The translations under genes were made by a program, and so were the position numbers. Below are positions 32,857-41,929 of a stretch of 64,000 nucleotides of DNA, one piece after another. Within the stretch, counting starts at the first letter, position 1, and every line of letters starts with the position of its first letter. The notes beneath the pieces are model-generated. The model was not told the DNA's origin. It was given only the letters and a program-made list of their open reading frames with translations, and ran no database searches. Where the stretch lies: NCBI GenBank assembly GCA_016709335.1, contig JADJNC010000019.1, positions 1 through 64,000 of the forward strand, given 5' to 3'. Source of the DNA: Candidatus Propionivibrio dominans (GTDB lineage: Bacteria > Pseudomonadota > Gammaproteobacteria > Burkholderiales > Rhodocyclaceae).

Positions 32857-33969
32857 ATGCCACACCGAGTATTAAGAGTTCCCGAGCGCGGTATGCTCGA
32901 TGCCTATGAGGCCGTGCTTGCCGGGCGAGGGTTTTCGGCTGATTCGGCACAGCGTGCCGCGGCCGAAAGGCTTCAGCTTCTGTACTATCAGTTGCTTTCC
33001 TTCAAGGTGGGTCGTCGTAGCGCCCTGCGTCGGGCTTTTTCTCCACCTGCCGTACCGCGCGGCGTATATTTCTGGGGCGGTGTCGGGCGTGGCAAGAGTT
33101 TCCTGATGGATTGCTTCTACGATTCTGTACCCTATGTGCGCAAACGACGCATCCACTTTCACGCCTTCATGCAGGATGTTCATCGCCAGTTGAATGCCTT
33201 CAAGAAGGAGAGCGACCCGCTGACGAAAGTGGCCGAACGCATTGCCGACGAGTGCCGGCTGATTTGCTTCGATGAGTTTCATGTCTCCGATATCGCCGAC
33301 GCAATGATCCTTCGTCGCCTGCTCGACGCATTGTTTTCTCGCGGTGTGGTTTTCGTGATGACCTCGAATTATCCACCGGACCGGCTTTATCCGAATGGTT
33401 TGCAGCGTGAGAATTTCCTGTCGACCATCGCCTTGATCAAGTCGAAAGTGGATGTGCTGGAGGTAGATTCCGGCGTCGATTATCGCTTGCGTACTCTGGA
33501 GCAGGTTGAAATCTATCATTACCCGGTCGATGCCAAAGCCGAAACGAGAATGGCTGATTATTTCGTTGCCATGGCGGGCGGCGAGGGAATTCCTGGCAGC
33601 AGTATCGAGGTACTTGGCCGTAGCATTCCTACCTTGCGTCAGGGTAATGACCTGATCTGGTTCGATTTCAAGTCGCTGTGCGGTGGTCCGCGCTCACAAA
33701 ATGATTATCTTGAATTGGCCCGCGCCTTTCACACGGTGCTGCTCTCCGGCATTCCGAAGATGTCGGCGAGCATGTCTTCCGAGGCGCGACGCTTTACCTG
33801 GCTGGTGGATGTGCTTTATGACCACAAGGTCAAACTGATAATCACGGCAGATTGTGAGGCCGAAAAGCTCTATACCGAGGGTACGCAAGCCAGTGAGTTT
33901 TTCCGCACCGTCAGCCGACTGACCGAGATGCGTTCGCGGGAGTACCTGGCCCTGCCACACCTGGCTTGA
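32857..33969 (+). CDS. zapE: Cell division protein ZapE (AFG1-like ATPase)
   Basis: The roughly 370-residue P-loop ATPase has Walker A in WGGVGRGKSFLMD and Walker B in LICFDEFHVSDIADAM, followed by MTSNYPPDRLYPNGLQRENF, all typical of the AFG1/ZapE family. ZapE associates with FtsZ at the constricting septum under stress. The start is uncertain: ATG 32857 gives family-like length without an obvious ribosome binding site; ATG 32893 is an alternative. Confidence 0.9.
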   Translation: MPHRVLRVPERGMLDAYEAVLAGRGFSADSAQRAAAERLQLLYYQLLSFKVGRRSALRRAFSPPAVPRGVYFWGGVGRGKSFLMDCFYDSVPYVRKRRIHFHAFMQDVHRQLNAFKKESDPLTKVAERIADECRLICFDEFHVSDIADAMILRRLLDALFSRGVVFVMTSNYPPDRLYPNGLQRENFLSTIALIKSKVDVLEVDSGVDYRLRTLEQVEIYHYPVDAKAETRMADYFVAMAGGEGIPGSSIEVLGRSIPTLRQGNDLIWFDFKSLCGGPRSQNDYLELARAFHTVLLSGIPKMSASMSSEARRFTWLVDVLYDHKVKLIITADCEAEKLYTEGTQASEFFRTVSRLTEMRSREYLALPHLA

Positions 33970-34014
33970 AAGTCCGGCGGGGTCAGAGGCAGATTATTGC
34001 TTGAGGAGTAATTC

Positions 34015-34869
34015 ATGCGTCGACTGCTGATTCTTGTCTGGCTTGTCTTTTCGGGACAGGCTTTTTCCCAGCAGGTGATGGAGATCATACCGCTCAGGTA
34101 TCGCATGGTCGAGCAGGTATTACCCTCGCTTCAGCCGTTTGTCGAGCCGGGCGGCGCCTTGTCCGGGATGAACAACCAGTTGATTGTTCGTGCCTCGCGC
34201 AACAATATCGAGCAGATCAAACAGGCGCTTTCGGCCATTGACGTGCCCACCCGACGCTTGATGATCCGCGTCAGCCAGAATCGTGATGCCGTGAGCAGGC
34301 AAAAGGGTGCCGGTCTGTCGGGCAATGTCGGTGTTGGCAACAATGTGCGCATCATTCAGCCCCCAGACGGAATGCAGGGCAGTACGAAGATCGAAGTGCG
34401 CAGCGGTGATTCCAGAGTAAATGCGCAGGTCTACGATTCACGCAGCACCCGGGATGTGCAAGCCAGTCAGTCGGTACAGGTTGTCGATGGTGGCCGGGCC
34501 TTTATCCAGATCGGGCAATCGCTGCCCTTGCCGTTGCGCCAGGTGGTGCGCGGCCCGAACGGCTGGGTGGCTACCGATAGTGTGGTCTATCGTGATATCG
34601 GCCAGGGTTTTTATGCGGTACCGAACCTGGTGGGTGACCGGGTGACACTGGAGATCAGTCCGCAGTTTGATTCGCCTGGCAATCAGGGGTACGGCAGCGT
34701 CAATACGCAGCGCTTGTCGACCACAGTCTCGGGGCGTTTGGGCGAGTGGATTGAACTGGGAGGAAGCGGCCAGCAGGCATCGGGGAGTGACAGCCGAAAC
34801 CTGGGCTCGGGAAGCAGCGAAATGCGCGACAACCGCAGCGTATGGCTGCGGGTTGATGAATTGCCCTGA
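34015..34869 (+). CDS. Secreted secretin N-domain (NolW-like) protein
   Basis: The 284-residue protein has a signal peptide (LLILVWLVFSGQAFS) and an N-terminal secretin short domain (MEIIPLRYRMVEQVLPSLQP, NNQLIVRASRNNIEQIKQAL, AIDVPTRRLMIRV). The remainder is Gly/Ser-rich and contains QSVQVVDGGRAFIQIG but lacks the full secretin gate. No secretion-system genes surround it, so it is an orphan periplasmic or outer-membrane protein of unknown role. TTGAGGAG precedes the start. Confidence 0.75.
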   Translation: MRRLLILVWLVFSGQAFSQQVMEIIPLRYRMVEQVLPSLQPFVEPGGALSGMNNQLIVRASRNNIEQIKQALSAIDVPTRRLMIRVSQNRDAVSRQKGAGLSGNVGVGNNVRIIQPPDGMQGSTKIEVRSGDSRVNAQVYDSRSTRDVQASQSVQVVDGGRAFIQIGQSLPLPLRQVVRGPNGWVATDSVVYRDIGQGFYAVPNLVGDRVTLEISPQFDSPGNQGYGSVNTQRLSTTVSGRLGEWIELGGSGQQASGSDSRNLGSGSSEMRDNRSVWLRVDELP

Positions 34870-34891
34870 AGTTCAACCCGGGACAGCAAGC

Positions 34892-35803
34892 CTAAATAAT
34901 ATCGGTATCCAGACAGAAGCGGTTGCGACCGGCTTCACGGGCATTGAGCAGCAGCGATCTGCTGCGCTCGATCAGCGCTGCCGAGTTTTCACCGGTGTAT
35001 TCGGTGATGCCGCCGCTGATCGTCACTTTCAGGCCGGTGCTGGCAAATTCATGGGCTTCGATCAGTACGCGCAGGCGTTCGAGTCCGACCATGGCGTCCT
35101 TAAGGGAAACATTGGGCAGTACCAGCAGAAATTCGTCTTCGCCGATACGACCGGCGATATCGATTTCACGCAGGCTTTTGCCAAGCAGTTTGCCGATGCT
35201 GGCCAGCACACTGTCTCCGGACGCTTGTCCGTGTTCGGCACAGAGAGGAAAGTATCGGTCAACATCAACCTGTGCCAGTGTGAAAGGCGTCCCGTAGCGG
35301 CGTGCGCGGTGGATTTCGTTTTCCAGCAGGTGCATGACATATCGCTGGTTGAACAGGCCGGTCAGCGGGTCGTGAATTGAAAGTTTTTTGACCGCGCTGT
35401 GCAGGATTCTCTCAGCGTTGATGTCTGTCAGCGTCAGCAGCACCCGGCGGACGCTGCCGTTTTCAGAAAAGACAGGAAGCGCATTAACGCGGAGCCAGGT
35501 CGTCTGTGCATCTCCATTGCTCAATGCCATGATGCGGTCAAGAACGGGGCGTGCTGTGCGCACTACCGACTTGAGCGGTAGTTCGTCGGAGGAAATCGTC
35601 TGGCCGCTTTCGGTCTTCCAGACAGGGGTCGTATTCCCCAGTAACTTGCCGGCCATCTTGTTGTTAAAGCACGGCAATGCGTCAGCAGAAAACACCATCA
35701 GACCGACGCTCAGGCTGTCGAGCAATCCCGCGTAGCGCCTGATTTCTTCATCTTCGGCGTAAGACGCATTCGGCAGTGGCGAATAGCATTGCGCTGCGTT
35801 CAT
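34892..35803 (-). CDS. PAS-GGDEF protein with altered signature
   Basis: The 303-residue protein has a PAS-like sensor (about 20-130) and a GGDEF domain (about 135-300; HDPLTGLFNQRYVMHLLENE). The signature is GEDEF and an RxxD site (REID) is five residues upstream. The Gly-to-Glu change in a substrate-binding loop makes cyclase activity doubtful; it could instead act as a cyclic-di-GMP receptor. No membrane helix. The start has only a weak ribosome binding site. It is downstream of metY on the same strand, 107 bp away. Confidence 0.87.
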   Translation of the reverse strand: MNAAQCYSPLPNASYAEDEEIRRYAGLLDSLSVGLMVFSADALPCFNNKMAGKLLGNTTPVWKTESGQTISSDELPLKSVVRTARPVLDRIMALSNGDAQTTWLRVNALPVFSENGSVRRVLLTLTDINAERILHSAVKKLSIHDPLTGLFNQRYVMHLLENEIHRARRYGTPFTLAQVDVDRYFPLCAEHGQASGDSVLASIGKLLGKSLREIDIAGRIGEDEFLLVLPNVSLKDAMVGLERLRVLIEAHEFASTGLKVTISGGITEYTGENSAALIERSRSLLLNAREAGRNRFCLDTDII

Positions 35804-35910
35804 CGGTATCAGGCTCGACCATGATTAAGCGAATACGCAAAGCGTAATGCAGAAAAACCAATGAACGAGCAATAAACCGCCAACAGGCGTGAATTGGCTG
35901 ACGAACGGGT

Positions 35911-37183
35911 CTAAGCAGCGGCCAGTGCCTGGTCGAGATCGGCAAGCAGGTCGTCAATGTGCTCAATGCCGAGCGACAGACGGATCATGTCTTCGGAAAC
36001 ACCGGCCTTGAGCATTTCATCCGGCCCGAGTTGACGGTGTGTGGTCGATGCCGGATGGCAGGCCAGCGACTTGGAATCGCCGATGTTGACCAGTCGGGTG
36101 AACAGTTGCAGCGCATCCTGGAAGCGTCCACCGCCCACGCTGCCGCCCTTGACGCCAAAGGTGAGAATGCCGGAGGCAAGCCCACCCATGTATTTGTGCA
36201 CCAGAGCGTGATCCTTGTGCTCGGGAAGCCCGGCATAATTGACCCACGATACCTTGGCGTGGCTCTTGAGGAATTCGGCGACCTGCTGGGTGTTCGCGCA
36301 GATGCGGTCCATGCGCAGTGGCAGCGTTTCCAGCCCCTGCAGGATCAGAAAGGCGTTGAAAGGTGAAATGGCAGCGCCCATGTTGCGCAGTGGAACGACG
36401 CGGGCACGACCGATGAACGCAGCCGGACCAAGGGCTTCGGTGTAGACCACGCCGTGGTAGGAAACGTCCGGTTCGTTCAGGCGCTTGTACTTGGCCTTGT
36501 GCTCGGCCCAGGGAAACTTGCCGCTGTCGACGATGATGCCGCCGATCGAGTTGCCGTGGCCCCCGATATACTTGGTCAGCGAATGCACGACGATGTCGGC
36601 GCCATGCTCGAAAGGACGGCACAGATAGGGCGAGGGTACCGTGTTGTCGACGATCAGCGGGACGCCATTGCGGTGCGCGATTTCTGCGAGTTTTTCAAAA
36701 TCGGTGATGTTGCCGAGCGGGTTGCCGACCGATTCGCAGTAAATCGCCTTGGTCTTGCCATCGATCTGTTTTTCAAAGGTGGCCGGATCGCTATAGTCGG
36801 CAAAGCGCACGCCAATGCCGTATTGCGGTAAGGTATGGGCAAAAAGATTATACGTGCCGCCGTATAGCGTCGAGGCTGAAATGATGTTGTCGCCTGCCTC
36901 GGCAATGGTCATGATGGCGTAGGTAATGGCGGCCTGACCGGAAGCCAGTGCCAGACCGGCAATACCCCCTTCCATCGCGGCGACGCGCTTTTCGAGAACG
37001 TCCTGGGTCGGGTTCATGATGCGTGTGTAGATGTTGCCTGGTACCTTGAGATCGAAAAGATCGGCACCGTGTTGCGTGCTGTCGAAGGAATACGAAGTGG
37101 TCTGGTAGATCGGCACGGCCACGGCTTTGGTTGTCGGTTCGGGACTGTAGCGGGCGTGGACGGCAAGGGTTTTCGAGTTTCAT
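35911..37183 (-). CDS. metY: O-acetylhomoserine sulfhydrylase, N-terminus frameshifted
   Basis: The body is a PLP enzyme of the Cys/Met metabolism family, MetY type (VPIYQTTSYSFDSTQHGADL, PLP Lys in VHSLTKYIGG, RLSLGIEHIDDLLADL). It makes homocysteine from O-acetylhomoserine and sulfide. The natural start is the ATG at 37183, with GGAG eight bases upstream, but after MKLE the frame breaks. Removing one A from the run at 37170-37173 gives MKLETLAVHARYSPEPTTKA, the family N-terminus. As written, translation could only begin at an internal GTG (37122), losing about 20 residues. Confidence 0.88.
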
Positions 37184-37284
37184 GGGGCTCTCCAGAACAG
37201 TGTGGGATACAAAGAACGGATATTATCACTTGCAAAGCAAGTCATCAGAACGAGAGTTCGTCGAAATCAAACCTTTCCCGGGAC

Positions 37285-37311
37285 AAAAAAAAAGCGCCCC
37301 GCAGGGCGCTT
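37285..37311 (-). terminator. Rho-independent terminator after the glycine-zipper gene
   Basis: On the minus strand AAGCGCCC-TGCG-GGGCGCTT forms a perfect eight-base-pair hairpin followed by nine T residues, 22 bases after the stop at 37333. Confidence 0.92.
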
Positions 37312-37332
37312 CAGGGCAATTCCGGCATCGCT

Positions 37333-38103
37333 TTACATACGAATCAGCTGGCCGTTATTGATGCGTACGCGATCACCACGCTGCAACGCGGGTGGCTGCG
37401 CTTCCGAGAAAACGCGGATATTGCCGTCGTCAAGGCGAACGGTGATTTCATAGTGTTTCGAGCTGCGCACATTCTTTTCTATCTCGTTACCGGCATAGGC
37501 ACCACCAACGGCGCCGACAACGGCACCGACCGTCTTGCCCCGACCACCGCCGACCTGATTGCCCAGCAGCCCGCCGACAACGCCGCCGCCAATCGCGCCA
37601 AGCCCTGTGCCTTCGCCATCCTGCTTGACCTCACGAACACTTTGTACCGTGGCACAGTCCCGACAGGCGCCGGAATATTGCTGTTGCTGCTGTTGTTGAG
37701 GGCCGTTCTCGACAATGACGCCGCTGTCGTTCATCGGGTAGTTGCCCACCGGCGTTGCCCCACGATTACTGTAGTTGGGCGGTGATTCATAGACATAGGT
37801 GTTTTCGTCCGGTCTGGGGGTTTTTCGCGGTGCCGGCTGGCGAGGGGGTGCAGCTTTTTCGGGGGCTGCGGCTTTCGCCACGGGGGCTGTCGGCGTTGCA
37901 AGGGGCGCAGGAGCAGTTGGCGTCGTGGGTATTGCAGCCGGTGGCGCAGTCGGGGCAACGGCGACCTGTGCACTTGGTGCAGCACTGTTGGTATGACCGG
38001 GGATCCAGCCGGCAAAGGAGGCAATGGCCGCCAGGCTGGCAATCGATACCGTGGTGGCGGCAACGATGATCATCGGGTGGGTGCTACGGGGCTGGTTTTC
38101 CAT
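37333..38103 (-). CDS. Glycine-zipper 2TM domain envelope protein
   Basis: The 256-residue protein has one N-terminal membrane helix (about 10-35), a long Pro/Ala/Thr-rich linker (about 40-95), a Gln run (QQQQQQQ), and a glycine-zipper segment (GLGAIGGGVVGGLLGNQVGG, then GKTVGAVVGAVGGAYAGNEI) before a basic C-terminal domain (GNIRVFSEAQPPALQRGDRV). This is the SlyB/RcpC-like 2TM family layout, anchored in the inner membrane. Function is unknown. GAGGCG precedes ATG 38103. It has its own terminator. Confidence 0.83.
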   Translation of the reverse strand: MENQPRSTHPMIIVAATTVSIASLAAIASFAGWIPGHTNSAAPSAQVAVAPTAPPAAIPTTPTAPAPLATPTAPVAKAAAPEKAAPPRQPAPRKTPRPDENTYVYESPPNYSNRGATPVGNYPMNDSGVIVENGPQQQQQQQYSGACRDCATVQSVREVKQDGEGTGLGAIGGGVVGGLLGNQVGGGRGKTVGAVVGAVGGAYAGNEIEKNVRSSKHYEITVRLDDGNIRVFSEAQPPALQRGDRVRINNGQLIRM

Positions 38104-38137
38104 GTTTCGCCTCACTGATTTATTGATGGTGAGCGAT

Positions 38138-38158
38138 AAACGCCGCTGTCCGGCGTTT
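38138..38158. repeat. Short perfect hairpin upstream of the glycine-zipper gene
   Basis: AAACGCCG (38138-38145) and CGGCGTTT (38151-38158) pair perfectly around CTGTC, 35 bases before the start codon. There is no T tract, so it is not a normal terminator; it could be an operator or leader hairpin. Confidence 0.45.
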
Positions 38159-38270
38159 AGCAGACGCCTGATACAAACAAATACAACTTATCACCCGGGT
38201 TATACAGGTGAAGACGCGTAAAGTATGAAACGCTTTGGCATTGATAGCAATGTACTTCCTTGTGCCGCTG

Positions 38271-38450
38271 CCTGCGGCGTATCACTCAGGGCGCACCCCA
38301 GGAGTACTTCTTCGTGATGCGCCTGCGGCGTATCACTCAGGGCGCACCCCGGAGAGTACTTCTTCGTGATGCGCCTGCGGCGTATCACTCAGGGCGCACC
38401 CCGGAGAGTACTTCTTCGTGATGCGCCTGCGGCGTATCACTCAGGGCGCA
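38271..38450. repeat. Tandem array of about 52 bp, 3.5 copies, overlapping the lysS end
   Basis: Units begin at 38271, 38322, 38374 and (partial) 38426, each starting CCTGCGGCGTATCACTCAGG; unit lengths are 51, 52 and 52. The last partial copy contains the lysS stop codon and final codons, so the array looks seeded from the gene end. At each unit junction GTGATGCGCC and GGCGTATCAC pair as a hairpin with a TGC loop (38314-38336, 38366-38388, 38418-38440). Confidence 0.93.
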
Positions 38451-39949
38451 TCTGCGGGAAGAGGATGACGTCGCGGATGTTGGCCGAATCGGTCAGCAGC
38501 ATGACCAGGCGGTCGATGCCGATGCCGCAGCCGCCGGTCGGTGGCAGGCCGTATTCGAGGGCGCGGATGTAGTCGGCATCGTAGAACATGGCTTCCTCGT
38601 CGCCGGCGTCCTTGGCTTTGGCTTGCTCCAGGAAGCGCGCCGCCTGATCTTCCGGATCGTTCAGCTCGGAGAAGGCGTTGGCGATCTCGCGACCGACAAT
38701 GAACAATTCAAAACGCTCGGTGATTTCCGGATTGGCATCGCTGCAACGTGCCAGCGGGCTGATCTCGGCCGGATAGTCGATGATGAAGGTCGGATCCCAC
38801 AGATCGGCTTCGCTCGTTTCCTCGAACATCAGCAGTTGCAGGGTGCCCAGCCCCATGCCGGTCTTGACTTCGACCTTCATTGCCGTGAGTTTCTGCCTGA
38901 GCCATTCGGCATCATGCAACTGTTCGAGCGTGTATTGGGGATGGTACTTGCGGATTGCTTCGACCATGGTCAGCCGGTCGAAAGGCCGCGACAGGTCAAG
39001 CGTGCGCCCCTGGTACTCGAAGACTTCGGTGCCCAGCGCGTCACGTGCCGCGTGGCGCAGCAGGCCTTCGGTGAAGTCCATCAGCTTGCGGTATTCGGAG
39101 TACGCCTCGTAGAACTCCATCATGGTGAATTCGGGGTTGTGGCGCGGACTCATTCCTTCGTTGCGGAAGTTGCGGTTGACCTCGAAGACCTTCTCGAAGC
39201 CGCCAACGACCAGTTTTTTCAGGTATAACTCGGGTGCGATGCGGGAAAAGCTCCATGTCCAGCGCATTGTGGTGCGTCTTGAAGGGGCGTGCCGAGGCGC
39301 CGCCGGGAATCGGGTGCATCATCGGCGTTTCGACTTCAAGGAAGCCGTGGCCGGTCATGTAGTTGCGGATCGACTGCACGATCCGGCTACGAGCCGCGAA
39401 GGTAAAGCGCGACTGCTCGTTCATGATCAGATCGAGATAACGCATGCGGTACTTCTGCTCCTGATCGGTCAGTCCGTGGAATTTCTCGGGCAGCGGGCGC
39501 AACGATTTTGAAAGCAGTCGGATATCCGAGCACTGGACGGTCAGTTCTTCGGTCTTGGTACGAAACAGCGTACCGACAGCACCGATTATGTCGCCGATGT
39601 CCCAGCGCTTGAAGGCGGTATAGGTTTCCTCGCCGACCTTGTCGCGCGCGACGTAAAGCTGGATGCGCCCGGAGAGATCGGAAATGGTGATGAAGGAGGC
39701 CTTGCCCATGACGCGCTTGAGCATGATGCGTCCGGCGACCTTGACCTCAACCGGAGCTGCCTCAAGTTCTTCGCCGGATTTGGAGGCGTAGACCTCGGCA
39801 ATCTTGCCGGCGGTGTTTTCCCGCGAAAAATCGTTCGGGTAGGCCTTGCCGGTCGCACGCCATTCGGCGAGCTTGGCGCGGCGCTCGGCAATGATGTGGT
39901 TTTCGTCTTGCACGGTTTCGTTGATCAGGGGGCTGGTCTGTTCGGACAT
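38437..39949 (-). pseudogene. lysS: Lysyl-tRNA synthetase (class II), frameshifted as read
   Basis: Two overlapping frames form one class II LysRS. The first (from 39949, [17 protein letters not shown]) gives the anticodon-binding domain and catalytic entry to [10 protein letters not shown]; the second gives [20 protein letters not shown] to the end with motif 3 in [16 protein letters not shown]. They break near 39243-39249 (GAGCTTTTCCCGC on the coding strand); restoring two bases gives [13 protein letters not shown] and 504 residues, the family length. It charges tRNA-Lys and is normally essential, so the break is more likely a sequence error than a real lesion. It lies 52 bp after prfB, the usual pair. 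Confidence 0.9.
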
Positions 39950-40001
39950 GGTCAGTCTCGCAATTAGTGTTATGACAGGTTTTATGGCGGTTTTACAGGG
40001 T

Positions 40002-41106
40002 TCAGACGCCCTGTTTCAGGCTGGCTTCGATGAACTGGTCGAGATCGCCGTCAAGCACGCTCTGCGTATGGCCGACTTCGACGTTGGTGCGAAGATCCTT
40101 GATGCGCGACTGATCCAGCACGTAGGAACGAATCTGGTGGCCCCAGCCGATGTCCGTCTTGGCGTCTTCGAGTTTTTGCTGATCGGCCTGGCGCTTGCGG
40201 ATCTCGGCTTCGTACATGCGCGACTTGAGCATGGCCATCGCTTCGGCGCGGTTGCGATGCTGCGAACGGTCATTCTGGCATTGCACGACGATGCCCGACG
40301 GGAGGTGCGTGATGCGCACTGCCGAGTCGGTCTTGTTGATGTGCTGACCGCCGGCACCCGAGGCGCGGTAGGTGTCCACGCGCAGATCGGCCGGGTTGAT
40401 GTCGATTTCAAACGAATCGTCGATCTCAGGGTAAACGAAGATCGAGCAAAAGCTGGTATGACGTCGTGCATTCGAGTCGAATGGCGATTTGCGAACCAGG
40501 CGATGGATCCCGGTTTCAGAGCGCAACATGCCGAAGCAGTAGTCACCGGAGAGCTTGATGGTGGCCGTCTTGATGCCGGCGACATCGCCCTCGGATTCTT
40601 CGAGCACGTCGACGGTATAGCCCTTGCGCTCGCCGTACTTGATGTACATGCGCAGCAGCATCGACGCCCAGTCCTGGGCTTCGGTACCGCCGGCGCCGGC
40701 TTGTATGTCGATGAAGCAGTTGAGCGGGTCGGCCGGGTTGTTGAACATGCGGCGGAATTCGAGCCTGGCGACTTCCCTTTCGATTCCGTCGACATCGGCG
40801 GCAACCGCATTCAGCGTATCGTCATCGCTCTCTTCCCTGGCCATCTCGAAAAGCTCGCCGGCATCCTTGAGGCCTTCGCCAACGCGGTCGAGTATCAGGA
40901 CAACGTTTTCCAGCGATTTCTTTTCCTTGCTCAGTTCCTGCGCGCGATCGGCGTTGTCCCAGACTTTCGGGTCTTCGAGTTCGCGGGTGACGGCGCTTAA
41001 CTGATCAAACTTGTGATCGTAGTCAAAGATACCTCCGCAACTCGATGGCCCGCTGAGCGAGGTCGACGAGTCGGTTGGCGATGATATTGAGTTGTTCGGC
41101 TTCCAT
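40002..41106 (-). CDS. prfB: Peptide chain release factor 2 (programmed +1 frameshift)
   Basis: RF2 of about 367 residues is made from two frames. The first runs from ATG 41106 ([20 protein letters not shown]) to a CTT-TGA; skipping T at 41025 continues with [16 protein letters not shown]. The catalytic GGQ is in [15 protein letters not shown], and the SPF anticodon tripeptide is in [14 protein letters not shown]2 recognises UGA and UAA. The protein is complete once the frameshift is applied, and codons read upstream in the second frame alone are spurious. It is followed by lysS. Confidence 0.97.
41022..41040 (-). promoter_or_regulatory. RF2 programmed frameshift site
   Basis: The coding strand reads GGAGG-TAT-CTT-TGA-C: a Shine-Dalgarno-like GGAGG three bases before CTT-TGA-C. 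Low RF2 lets the ribosome slip to +1 at the UGA, giving autoregulation of release factor 2. Confidence 0.93.
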
Positions 41107-41293
41107 GATTGTTCCGACCACTGAAATAAACCGATCATTATATACGCAGCAAGGCCTGGTCCTGACGGCGACAAAGTGTGCCGGGCTCCAGGTGCGAGCG
41201 AACCTTGCCCTTTGCTGGATGAATGCACAGTATGGCTATTTCAAGCGTCCGTAGTAGCCTTTGCGCATTGATTCCTTCCGAGCGACATCGATC

Positions 41294-41515
41294 ATGGCAC
41301 GAAAAAAATCCGTCTGGTTCCCGCAAATTGGCACTGTGGCAAGCTACATTGGCCGCGCCGGCAAACTGGCCCGTGGCGGCTATAACGTCCGGGTAGTGGC
41401 CGAGACATGTGCCGATCGCATGCTGGTCGAAGCCATCGGGCGTAGCGGTTCGCCGGTAAGATTTACGGTCAAGCGTGAAAACCTTGCTCCGCTGCAGCCG
41501 GGATTGTTCGATTAA
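41294..41515 (+). CDS. Small conserved-looking basic protein
   Basis: This 73-residue protein (MARKKSVWFPQIGTVASYIG...FTVKRENLAPLQPGLFD) is basic at the start and has no signal peptide or membrane helix. I do not recognise the family. The frame can be extended to a TTG at 41261, but ATG 41294 is preferable. It is divergent from prfB and convergent with the GIY-YIG gene; a terminator follows its stop. Confidence 0.6.
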   Translation: MARKKSVWFPQIGTVASYIGRAGKLARGGYNVRVVAETCADRMLVEAIGRSGSPVRFTVKRENLAPLQPGLFD

Positions 41516-41531
41516 GCAAGTTCAACATGGA

Positions 41532-41565
41532 TAAAAAACCCAGTGCACACCACTCAGGGCTTTTT
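41532..41565. terminator. Bidirectional terminator between convergent genes
   Basis: AAAAAACCCAGTG, CACAC loop, CACTCAGGGCTTTTT form a hairpin (with a two-base bulge) flanked by A and T runs, so it can stop both the small basic gene and the GIY-YIG gene. It overlaps the last codons of the latter. Confidence 0.5.
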
Positions 41566-41907
41566 ACCAGTGACGGCGAATGCGTTGTATTCCGGCGTGC
41601 AGGGAAGCAAACCGGCAAGGTATTTACGTTTCGCCGTGGCCTTGAGTTGCTTGATCCGGTATTCGGCCTTTGCTGCGCTGGAGCGATCCGGGTATTCGAT
41701 GCTGGCGAGCAGTCGGGCCGGCGGGTGAGCGCGCGTATAGCGGGCGCCCTTGCCACTGGCGTGCTCGGCGTAGCGCGCAGCAACGTCGATGGCGATGCCG
41801 GTGTAGATGCTGCCGTCCAGGCATTCGATCAGATAAAGGAACCACGCGTTTTGCCGGGGTGCGCTGGCATCTTCAGTGACTGATGAAATCGCCTGCATCT
41901 TGATCAT
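41554..41907 (-). CDS. GIY-YIG nuclease family protein
   Basis: The 117-residue protein has a GIY-YIG-like core (FLYLIECLDGSIYTGIAIDV, then RYAEHASGKGARYTRAHPPA) with conserved Arg and Glu downstream (EYPDRSSAAKAEYRIKQL). It belongs to the small YhbQ/SLX1-like group, of unknown role in bacteria. The first motif reads LYLIE...IYTGIA. ATG 41907 begins 22 bases after the rdgC stop; an ATG at 41898 is also possible. Probably cotranscribed with rdgC. Confidence 0.8.
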   Translation of the reverse strand: MIKMQAISSVTEDASAPRQNAWFLYLIECLDGSIYTGIAIDVAARYAEHASGKGARYTRAHPPARLLASIEYPDRSSAAKAEYRIKQLKATAKRKYLAGLLPCTPEYNAFAVTGKKP

Positions 41908-41929
41908 TTGAAGGCTTTTGCGCAGTTGC

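Noticed and set aside
38271-38450. CRISPR-like array
   Set aside because: The units are directly adjacent with no variable spacers and begin in a coding end, so it is a plain tandem repeat.
41107-41228. Upstream extension of the second prfB frame
   Set aside because: The RF2 N-terminus is in the other frame, linked by the programmed frameshift.
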